A DNA stretch of 6,871 nucleotides from an uncultured Spirochaetaceae bacterium (GTDB taxonomy: Bacteria; Spirochaetota; Spirochaetia; Treponematales; Treponemataceae), in contig CACYBG010000088.1 of assembly GCA_902772605.1 (NCBI GenBank), forward strand, positions 1-6,871, read 5' to 3'. Each line of letters opens with the position of its first letter. Within the stretch, counting starts at the first letter, position 1. The notes under the pieces are model-generated. The model did no database searches. It was given only the letters and a program-made list of their open reading frames with translations, and was not told the DNA's origin. A program made the position numbers and the translations under genes. This document shows, piece by piece, positions 1 through 6,109 of this stretch.

Positions 1-19
1 ACTTGGGGATGTATGCATA

Positions 20-508
20 TTGGAGAAAGTACAGCAAATTGATACATCTCTTTTAGATGATTCAAAACCATTCGTTATATTAATGGAAGATAATCCCGAA
101 ATTTGCCAGAGGCTTTTGGAAATACTTCTTCACATCAAGATTGAAAAACTCTCGCCCCCAAAATCCGAATGGACGATGCAGGAGAGCGTCAGTTCAAAAG
201 GAGTAAGATTCGATGTATACATGGACAACCTTTCTCATGGCGAAAAATACATCCAGTTGAAGGAGTCCTACGTGATTTTCCTTTGTCTTTTTGATCCGTT
301 TGATGGTAATCACCCGGTATACTTTTTTGAAAACAGTTGTCGAGACGACGACAAAATAAAGCTTAACGATGGAGCATACAAGGTCTTTTTCAATGCATCG
401 GACTATGCTAAAATGGAAAATGACGAGGAGAAAAACTTTTTCAAATTTCTTTCTGGACAGGATGCGGATGGGGACTTTGCCAGAACCATCGAAGAAAAAG
501 GTCTTTGA
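20..508 (+). pseudogene. Decayed Rpn-family (PD-(D/E)XK) recombination-promoting nuclease/putative transposase
   Basis: The 162 codons align by eye with the Rpn/PDDEXK_2 family. The N-terminal part carries MEDNPEICQRLLEILL (residues 22-37), then SKGVRFDVY (59-67), and after a gap GEKYIQLKESYVIF (74-87), DPF..NHPVYFFEN (92-105), LNDGAYKVFFNA (115-126) and the EEKNFFKFL signature (136-144). Family members have about 35 residues between the RFDVY strand and the GEKY helix, including the ExQ/ExK catalytic strand and the RARYYQ segment. Here VYMD runs straight into NLSHGEKY, so an in-frame deletion near 218-230 removed most of the active site and leaves only Asp65. The protein stops just after ARTIEEK, where relatives continue through a charged coiled tail. 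A one-base shift near 500 would extend the frame only to 533. The start is a TTG at 20 that fits the family N-terminus; the frame is open to the window edge, so an upstream start cannot be excluded. Full-length members promote recA-independent recombination as DNA nucleases (family knowledge); this copy is probably inactive. Confidence 0.75.
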
Positions 509-612
509 GACTATTAAAACTGAATTGAAATGAAAAATGAGCAAGCCATGCTTACGACAATGTGAAAATATTTCAGATTAAAATAAGCGACTTCCAATCT
601 TCGTTTATCAAT

Positions 613-635
613 TTGCCGCTCCGCAACTTTTTTTT
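613..635 (+). terminator. Weak candidate rho-independent terminator
   Basis: TTGC (613-616) and GCAA (623-626) can pair around a 6-base loop, followed after one C by eight T (628-635). The four-base-pair stem is too short to be convincing. The position, between the decayed nuclease gene and the FIST operon, is where a terminator would make sense. Confidence 0.22.
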
Positions 636-720
636 ACTTTGTTTAATCCGTAAATCAATGTTTAAGATGGAAATATAACGTTAAATATACGATAATTGTA
701 GTAATAAAAAAAACTGTAAC

Positions 721-727
721 AGGAGGG
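721..727 (+). promoter_or_regulatory. Strong Shine-Dalgarno site of the FIST gene
   Basis: AGGAGGG lies 7 bases ahead of the ATG at 735. It is a near-perfect complement of the 16S rRNA tail and fixes the start of the FIST gene. Confidence 0.85.
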
Positions 728-734
728 AGCTGTC

Positions 735-1877
735 ATGACACAGGAAGTCGTCCAGACCAAACGCATCGGTGCCGAAGATGCCGTAAATGATCTTTGTTCT
801 AAACTCAGAAAAAATCCATCTGAATACGGTGCAATCATTTTTTTTGCCGGTACGGATTTTGATTTTAAGAAAGTTTCGGAACTCTTGCACTCTAAATTTC
901 CAAGGGCCGAAGTGGTCGGCTCAAGTTCATCCGGTGAAATTACTCCGGAAGGATTTTCAAGCCATTCGATTGTCCTGAATGCCATTTCGGATCCGGGAAG
1001 CACATCGTTCAAGGGCGTGCTGATTGATGACGTGGACCAGTTTCCGGCAATCCATTCGAAAAGAATCGAGCAGGCGGCATCAAGCATCGGGATACAGCTG
1101 TCTTCAAAATCATGCTCGAAAAACGCTTTTGCAATCTCCCTGATCTGCGGACTCCTTACTGCCGAGGAAGGCGTCCTGTCGCTTTTCTATTCCCTGGTAA
1201 AGGATCCCGATTTCATGGTGGCGGGAGGTTCTGCCGGCGACGACCTGAAATTCAAGGAGACCCACGTAAGCTGCAACGGGGAGTGCTCAAGCCATGGTGC
1301 AGTAATCCTTTTCGTTCGCACAAACAGAAAGTTCAGGATTTATAAGGAAAACATTTTTCAACGTTCCGGAAAAAGCGTCGTGCTTACGGATGTTGACGCA
1401 GAAAAACATCTCATTTCGACAATCGACAAAAAGAACCCGCTCAAACGTTATGCGGAGGTTCTGGGGATAAGCGAAAGTGCAACGAACGACGCAATTCTCG
1501 ATCATCCGTTCGGACGCGTATTCGGTGACGAGGTTTTCATAGCATCCCTTGTGAATTTTGACTCTCAGGGCAGGCTTCTCATGTATGCGCGCGTACTCCA
1601 GAACTCAACACAGGAAATCCTTGAGCCGATGGATGCAAAGGCAATCACGGAAGAGACCTGCAAAAAGATTCTTCAGGACATTCCGAGACCCGGATGCATC
1701 ATCCTTTTCAACTGCATTCTGCGCACTGTCGGATTCCAGAAAGACGGACTGCAGGAATCGATAAACGGACTATGGAAAAAATATCTTTCCGTATACAGCG
1801 GATTTTCCACTTACGGAGAGCAGTTCGGACACATCAATTCAAATCAGACCCTTGTAGCCCTTGTTATTGGAGAGTAA
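735..1877 (+). CDS. FIST N-/C-domain sensory protein (stand-alone)
   Basis: This 380-residue cytoplasmic protein has both halves of the FIST sensory module and little else. The FIST_N part spans roughly residues 25-220: strand GAIIFFAG (32-39), the VVGSSSSGEITPEGF segment (60-74) typical of the family's E-x-x-G-x-S-x-G-E loop, and the hallmark GGSAGDD (164-170). The FIST_C part (about 220-375) shows the LKRYAEVLG helix (236-244), the FNCILR strand (325-330), GFSTYGEQF (356-364) and NQTL (370-373). There is no signal peptide or membrane segment. FIST domains are predicted small-ligand sensors, possibly for amino acids, usually fused to or encoded beside chemotaxis, GGDEF or kinase outputs. Here the output is the next gene, a soluble MCP-type protein 3 bases downstream, so the natural reading is the sensing half of a split chemoreceptor. 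The ligand cannot be read from the sequence. The length matches stand-alone FIST proteins, and no frame damage is seen. Confidence 0.93.
   Translation: MTQEVVQTKRIGAEDAVNDLCSKLRKNPSEYGAIIFFAGTDFDFKKVSELLHSKFPRAEVVGSSSSGEITPEGFSSHSIVLNAISDPGSTSFKGVLIDDVDQFPAIHSKRIEQAASSIGIQLSSKSCSKNAFAISLICGLLTAEEGVLSLFYSLVKDPDFMVAGGSAGDDLKFKETHVSCNGECSSHGAVILFVRTNRKFRIYKENIFQRSGKSVVLTDVDAEKHLISTIDKKNPLKRYAEVLGISESATNDAILDHPFGRVFGDEVFIASLVNFDSQGRLLMYARVLQNSTQEILEPMDAKAITEETCKKILQDIPRPGCIILFNCILRTVGFQKDGLQESINGLWKKYLSVYSGFSTYGEQFGHINSNQTLVALVIGE
1869..1874 (+). promoter_or_regulatory. Ribosome binding site inside the end of the FIST gene
   Basis: GGAGAG sits within the last codons of the FIST gene, immediately before its TAA (1875-1877) and 6 bases ahead of the next ATG (1881). 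This implies translational coupling of the two proteins, hence roughly matched amounts. Confidence 0.75.
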
Positions 1878-1880
1878 GCC

Positions 1881-2774
1881 ATGAATCAGACATACACGCG
1901 CGAAGACGTAATCCGCACAGGAAAAGAGATGATTGAATTCCTTCTGAACGTTTCGAATTCAGCAAACAACATAAGCGGATTTTTGAAGGACTATATCGGG
2001 CGACTCACTTCGGAGGACGGAATCTACAGCAGGCAGGATGGAGCCCTTGAAAAATATGCTGAATCCAGAAAGCAGACCCAGGAGGAAGCGGACATAATGA
2101 TACGCACATCTCAGAGCAATGCTCAGGCGCTTCAGTCAATCTGCAATGAATTCCAGGGCATGAACCGGAAGTTTACGGAAGCCCAGAAGGGTCGAGAAAT
2201 GCTGGATAAAAAAGTCGGCGACCTGAACAGAAGAATCAAGGAAATCAAGTCGTTCATACGGGACATACAGGAAGTTTCCGAGCAGACGAACCTGCTTTCG
2301 TTCAACGCATCCATCGAGGCGGCACGTGCAGGTGGAGCTGGAAAGGGATTCAGAATCATTGCGAACGAGGTCAAGCATCTTTCGGAGCAGACAAAGGCAC
2401 TTTCGAGCGACATTGACTCCAAGGTGAAGGATTTGCAGAATGACGTGGAGAGCGTCGTTTCCGAAAACAGAAGCAACGACACCTTTATGGACGCACTGAT
2501 GAATACTGCCAGGGATTCGAACGAAAAGCTTACGAAAATACAGGGCGACACTCAGGAAAACACCCGCTTCATGGAGCAGATTCTTTCCCAGATGGCAGAG
2601 AACCAGAACGCAATCATTTCCGCAACAAAAGAGACCGAGAAAGAAAACCTTCGTCAGGTGCAGGAGATTGCATCCCAGGCGGCTCAGAATTCCATAATCA
2701 CGGGGGATCAGCTTTCATTCCTCTTTCAGCTCAGGAAACTGTTCTCTTGGCTTGAGACCGAAGGTAACTGTTGA
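1881..2774 (+). CDS. Soluble methyl-accepting chemotaxis-type signalling protein
   Basis: This 297-residue protein is almost entirely an MCP signalling coiled coil. The hairpin tip that contacts CheA and CheW is well kept: EVSEQTNLLSFNASIEAARAG at residues 131-151, then GKGFRIIANEVKHLSEQT (154-171). Helical arms flank it, about 55-130 on the way in and about 165-270 on the way out. There are no membrane segments, HAMP domain, PAS/Cache domain or signal peptide; the first 50 residues are short helices with no recognisable sensor fold. A CheR-binding NWETF-type pentapeptide is absent: the tail ends in FSWLETEGNC. I could not identify convincing methylation-site pairs by eye. The two arms look unequal in length, so I do not assign a heptad class. 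The gene is coupled to the FIST gene upstream, which probably supplies ligand sensing in trans. Expected role: modulating CheA kinase from a cytoplasmic array and so changing flagellar switching. The stop is TGA, showing TGA is a normal stop in this organism. Confidence 0.94.
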   Translation: MNQTYTREDVIRTGKEMIEFLLNVSNSANNISGFLKDYIGRLTSEDGIYSRQDGALEKYAESRKQTQEEADIMIRTSQSNAQALQSICNEFQGMNRKFTEAQKGREMLDKKVGDLNRRIKEIKSFIRDIQEVSEQTNLLSFNASIEAARAGGAGKGFRIIANEVKHLSEQTKALSSDIDSKVKDLQNDVESVVSENRSNDTFMDALMNTARDSNEKLTKIQGDTQENTRFMEQILSQMAENQNAIISATKETEKENLRQVQEIASQAAQNSIITGDQLSFLFQLRKLFSWLETEGNC

Positions 2775-2814
2775 TTCCGTTTGCCTCAAAATCGGAAGAA
2801 ATGCCTTTCATTTC

Positions 2815-2843
2815 ATGACAAAACGCTTTTTTTCTGTTATATT
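2815..2843 (+). promoter_or_regulatory. Sigma-70-type promoter with extended -10, for the lipoprotein gene
   Basis: The -35 ATGACA (2815-2820, 5 of 6 matches) and -10 TATATT (2838-2843, 5 of 6) are separated by exactly 17 bases, and TGT (2835-2837) gives an extended -10. Transcription would start near 2850, leaving a leader of about 55 bases before the ATG at 2906. A run of seven T (2827-2833) lies inside the spacer, so slippage there would alter spacer length. Confidence 0.65.
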
Positions 2844-2895
2844 TGTCCTGTCTTGAATTAGGCTTGAAGACATCCGTACTGGTCTGTTGTCAGAT

Positions 2896-2900
2896 GGAGG
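2896..2900 (+). promoter_or_regulatory. Ribosome binding site that decides the lipoprotein start
   Basis: GGAGG lies 5 bases ahead of the ATG at 2906. It picks that ATG over the in-frame TTG at 2843, which overlaps the predicted -10 box, and over the ATG at 2894, which overlaps this site. Starting at 2906 also puts a proper signal peptide at the N-terminus. Confidence 0.85.
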
Positions 2901-2905
2901 CGCTT

Positions 2906-5900
2906 ATGAAAAAAGTTGGACTTTTCTTTGTTACTATACTTTTGTTAGGGAGTGGGCTCCTTACATCCTGCGAAAACTTTTTGAACGGAGCAATCCTTAA
3001 AACCGAGATTGAAAACCAGATTGCCTATGCGAATGCCACCGAGTGCACCCTTATCGTAAAGAACGATTCTGCCTACGGTTCATTCCTTTCTGCAGGCGAG
3101 AAAAAATGCAAGGTCGGCTACACCACATACCTGCAGTTTACAGTGACCACCGAAGACTACTGTTTCATGGGGCTTGAGGCCGTCTCTACCTCTGACAATT
3201 CCGTTTCCCGCGGAGACTTCGTTGAGTTTACCGTCACAAACGATGATGAGGCCCTGACCACCGGCGTTTACAAAATCACCGTAAAACTTTTGAACGAGGC
3301 GAACGACATTTTAATCCGTCCGAAGTTTGAAAAGCTCAGCAACGCAGACATAAAAATCACCGGTACGGACGGGGAATTTACTCCGGCAAAAGGAAGCTAC
3401 AATCTTATCGTAAGGAGAACATTCAACATTTCATTTTCTCCGTACTCAGACTATGAATTTATCCGCTGGCAGATTTATGACGAGAAGACCGGAGACGAAA
3501 TTCCCGACGGAAAGTATCTTCTTCTGAATGAGGCTGATTCAAAAAACACTTACTTTACGTTTATCGGCGTTCCGGAAAATGCTGACGTTCAGCTTGCCCT
3601 GCGCCCGGTTATTGCTGAGAGGCCGCAGATTATTTCCAACTCACCGCAAAATAACGGCATCTTGAAGGATTCCACGATTCAGGTTCTTTTTGATCGCGAA
3701 ATGGATGAAAAATCAATCTATTATACGAAAGAAGAAATTGTCAGTCTGAATGAATCCGGAATTCCATTTTCTGATTTTCTTCCGAAAGTTGATGAAGGGG
3801 AGCTTACCGACACCGGCACATTGGGAAATCACTACGGCCACAAGAAGGAAGACGGCAAGACTTATTTTAAAAACATTTCCCTTACGAACAACAAAACAGG
3901 TGAAAACCTGAATGACAAATTTGAAGCCCCAGCATTTGAAAATGCCCGTACCCTTTCTATTCCCGCAAGCAAGGTTTCAGGTCGTATCCTTGATGATTAC
4001 ACTCAGGTTTTGGTTACGATAGAAAAGGGCTTCTTCTACAGCGAACCGATTGACGGGCAGACGACAAGACCCGTTACTTTACACGGCAGCAAAAAATGGA
4101 TGTACCAGATTACGAATCACGGCGATAAGGATGCACTTGTTTTCCAGAAAAGGGATGGAAAAGAGCTGTTTGTGGTCAAGCTGGAAAATGCAGAAACGGC
4201 CGCTTCATTAAGTACTGCAAGTTCACAGCCGGCAATAAGCAACCTCAAGTTCCTGAAGATTAAAAACAAAAAGACGAGCTTGTACTGCGACATGGAGCTT
4301 CAGGATGTTGCAGGCGGTTCGGGACCAAACTCTACGTTTACAATAAGATACCAGAGAGTGAAGGAAGCCGATTATACTACTGCCGGAAGTGCAAAAGGAA
4401 GCCTTAACTTTGACTACACTGCCACAACCTCACAGGATGCAGTTTTCAAAGGCAACCTTGATCTTGACCTGCCAATAGACGGTGTTTACCGAATCTGGTT
4501 TGATTTTAGCGACAGAAGCAACAACCATTTTTATTATCCTGCAGATGCGGAGAAAGATAACAGCACCAAGGGATTCTATGTGGCAAAGGATACCGGAATA
4601 ACTATGGCGACACCGACCGTTACTGACAGTTCCGATAAAAGCGGCATAAAGCTTAAACTGGACTGGACTCCGCCTGCTGATTTGAAAAGCGCAAAAATTC
4701 GCTACAAGAAGAACGGGGACTCATGGTCAAGTTGGGACACTATATCGACTAATTCCAAAGAATACGGTTCTCTTGCACTCAATACAAGCTATAGTTTTCA
4801 GATTTCAATTACTGATTATGCCGGTTACACGAAGGTCTTGGACTCTAGTTCAAAAACTTCCGATTTGAGCATAGCCGTAAGCGGAACACCGCAAAAGACA
4901 GTGTATTTCCAAGGCGACAGCTTTAGCGGTTCAGGACTTACGGTTAAGGCTTCCCTAACAAACAAAAAAGCGTGGGATCTTGGAGCAAGTGAGTGGAGTA
5001 ACAATTTTTCTTCATCAGTAATCTGCGGAACGGGAAAGACGGTAACTGTAAGTTATAGTAAGTTTGACGTTACCAGGTCCGCCGACATAAATGCGACTTA
5101 TTATGTTGCCGCAAGTGGAGCAAGACCTACGGAAACTCCTGTAAAGCTTACGGGGTATGCTGGAACTTTGAGCGGCGGAACCTACTATAAATTCGGTGAC
5201 TTCCCTCAGACGGTTTCGGCCATATCAAGCTATTCCTCAACTCCCGTATACAACGGCTGGTACCTTGGAAGCGACGGATATTTCTATGAAAAATGCACGG
5301 AAAATGCGTCATTAACCGGTGGTTATAATCACAATTATAGTGATAGAACAAAAGTTAAAAAAAGTTCGGAAAACAGTACAAGATACTTTAAGGTGGAGCC
5401 AATCAAGTGGCGTGTTCTGACAAACAGTTATGACGTGGACGGAGATAGCGGAACGGCTACCGGCCATCTTCTTCTTGCGGAGAACATACTTACGGCAAAC
5501 ATTCCGTTTTATCTTGAGGAAGAGTCCAGAACAATTAACAACTTTACGTTTGGTCCGAACTTCTACAAGTACTCAACCATAAGGGCGTATCTTAACGGCA
5601 AGTACGAAAACGATGATAATACTCAGGGAACGACTTATCAGGACAAAGGCTTTTTGCAGAAGGCGTTTACGGCTACCGCTCAGAATAATATAACGAGTAC
5701 AACCTTAAAAAACTCGGTTTCTAGATACGACACAGTCGATAAAATCTTTTTGCTGAGCGACACAGAGGTTAAAAAGACCGATTACGGCTTTCCGGCCCCT
5801 AATGGAGGAGGAGGACTTGAAGGAACAATCGTAAGTTGTGTTATCGAAAGAACGCGCAAGCCAACGGACTTCGCAAAGGCAAATTACATTAAGTGTCAGC

Positions 5901-6073
5901 TAGATCCTTCATACTCAAGTTACGGAGAGCATTGGTGGCTTCGTACTGGAAAGACTCTTGATAAAACTGTTGTATACCACGTGGACTACTGTGGCAATGT
6001 CTACAGTAGTGCCAAGGTCACCGATTTGGACCGTGGTGTAGTCCCAGCCCTGTGCGTCTCCACATTGCCGTAA
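2906..6073 (+). CDS. Large modular surface lipoprotein with Ig/FN3-like modules and C-terminal DUF6273-like domain
   Basis: The start at 2906 gives 1055 residues beginning MKK, a hydrophobic stretch and the lipobox LTSC (residues 19-22), so Cys22 should be lipidated and the protein exported. Modules in order: a treponemal N-terminal region (about 22-130) with IAYANA; a beta-rich repeat-like part (about 145-237) with SDYEFIRWQIYDEKTG; a Big_5-like Ig domain opening at ERPQIISNSP (238-247) with VLFDREMDEKSIYY; an uncharacterised beta-rich middle; an FN3-like domain (about 568-655, WTPP...YKKNGDSW); a Big_3-like Ig domain (about 657-738, VYFQGDSFSGSGLTVKA); and a DUF6273-like domain from about 760. 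That last domain shows YYKFGDFPQT (760-769), IKWRVL (833-838), IRAYLN (892-897), DKIFLLSDTEV (945-955), WWLR (1010-1013) and GVVPAL (1044-1049). Paralogues of this layout are familiar in Treponema; the function is unproven, probably adhesion or surface binding. The last 33 codons have markedly different codon use from those before them. The protein-level family names are by-eye calls. Confidence 0.9.
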   Translation: MKKVGLFFVTILLLGSGLLTSCENFLNGAILKTEIENQIAYANATECTLIVKNDSAYGSFLSAGEKKCKVGYTTYLQFTVTTEDYCFMGLEAVSTSDNSVSRGDFVEFTVTNDDEALTTGVYKITVKLLNEANDILIRPKFEKLSNADIKITGTDGEFTPAKGSYNLIVRRTFNISFSPYSDYEFIRWQIYDEKTGDEIPDGKYLLLNEADSKNTYFTFIGVPENADVQLALRPVIAERPQIISNSPQNNGILKDSTIQVLFDREMDEKSIYYTKEEIVSLNESGIPFSDFLPKVDEGELTDTGTLGNHYGHKKEDGKTYFKNISLTNNKTGENLNDKFEAPAFENARTLSIPASKVSGRILDDYTQVLVTIEKGFFYSEPIDGQTTRPVTLHGSKKWMYQITNHGDKDALVFQKRDGKELFVVKLENAETAASLSTASSQPAISNLKFLKIKNKKTSLYCDMELQDVAGGSGPNSTFTIRYQRVKEADYTTAGSAKGSLNFDYTATTSQDAVFKGNLDLDLPIDGVYRIWFDFSDRSNNHFYYPADAEKDNSTKGFYVAKDTGITMATPTVTDSSDKSGIKLKLDWTPPADLKSAKIRYKKNGDSWSSWDTISTNSKEYGSLALNTSYSFQISITDYAGYTKVLDSSSKTSDLSIAVSGTPQKTVYFQGDSFSGSGLTVKASLTNKKAWDLGASEWSNNFSSSVICGTGKTVTVSYSKFDVTRSADINATYYVAASGARPTETPVKLTGYAGTLSGGTYYKFGDFPQTVSAISSYSSTPVYNGWYLGSDGYFYEKCTENASLTGGYNHNYSDRTKVKKSSENSTRYFKVEPIKWRVLTNSYDVDGDSGTATGHLLLAENILTANIPFYLEEESRTINNFTFGPNFYKYSTIRAYLNGKYENDDNTQGTTYQDKGFLQKAFTATAQNNITSTTLKNSVSRYDTVDKIFLLSDTEVKKTDYGFPAPNGGGGLEGTIVSCVIERTRKPTDFAKANYIKCQLDPSYSSYGEHWWLRTGKTLDKTVVYHVDYCGNVYSSAKVTDLDRGVVPALCVSTLP

Positions 6074-6081
6074 CGGTGCGA

Positions 6082-6109
6082 GTGGAAAGTGGAAAATGGA
6101 AAATGGAAG
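6082..6109 (+). repeat. Four tandem 7-base repeats (RTGGAAR)
   Basis: GTGGAAA at 6082-6088 and 6089-6095, ATGGAAA at 6096-6102 and ATGGAAG at 6103-6109 form four adjacent 7-base units starting 8 bases after the lipoprotein stop. The last unit supplies the ATG of the following pseudogene. Because 7 is not a multiple of 3, each unit offers its ATG or GTG in a different frame, and copy-number change would move the start region. The units also carry GGAAA, a poor ribosome binding match. Confidence 0.85.

Larger units (their letters stand above)
509..734. other. Intergenic region between nuclease remnant and FIST gene
   Basis: This AT-rich stretch holds no convincing gene. It should contain the promoter of the FIST operon, but I see no clean -35/-10 pair. 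Boxes resembling a -10 are TATAAC at 674-679 and GATAAT at 691-696; neither has a good -35 at 16-18 bases. A run of eight A at 706-713 lies just ahead of the ribosome binding site. Confidence 0.4.

Noticed and set aside
194..544. Minus-strand open frame opposite the Rpn remnant
   Set aside because: The plus strand matches the nuclease family; the minus product is low-complexity Phe/Val/Ile-rich with no family features.
669..695. Sigma-28 (flagellar) promoter for the FIST-MCP operon
   Set aside because: TACGATAA at 688-695 resembles the GCCGATAA -10, but the expected TAAA at 669-672 reads GGAA. The function fits but the sequence does not support it.
2132..2551. Minus-strand open frames opposite the MCP-type gene
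   Set aside because: They overlap the strongly conserved signalling tip on the plus strand and give serine/leucine-rich, unrecognisable proteins typical of antisense shadows.
2775..2833. Terminator after the MCP-type gene
   Set aside because: TTCCG/CGGAA (2775-2779 and 2793-2797) and GAAATG/CATTTC (2798-2803 and 2809-2814) form only 5-6 pair stems, neither followed directly by T; the T run at 2827 is 12 or more bases away and lies inside the next promoter.
2843..2905. Longer lipoprotein start at the TTG at 2843
   Set aside because: The TTG overlaps the predicted -10 box, has no ribosome binding site, and would put 21 extra residues ahead of a good signal peptide. The ATG at 2906 has GGAGG 5 bases upstream.
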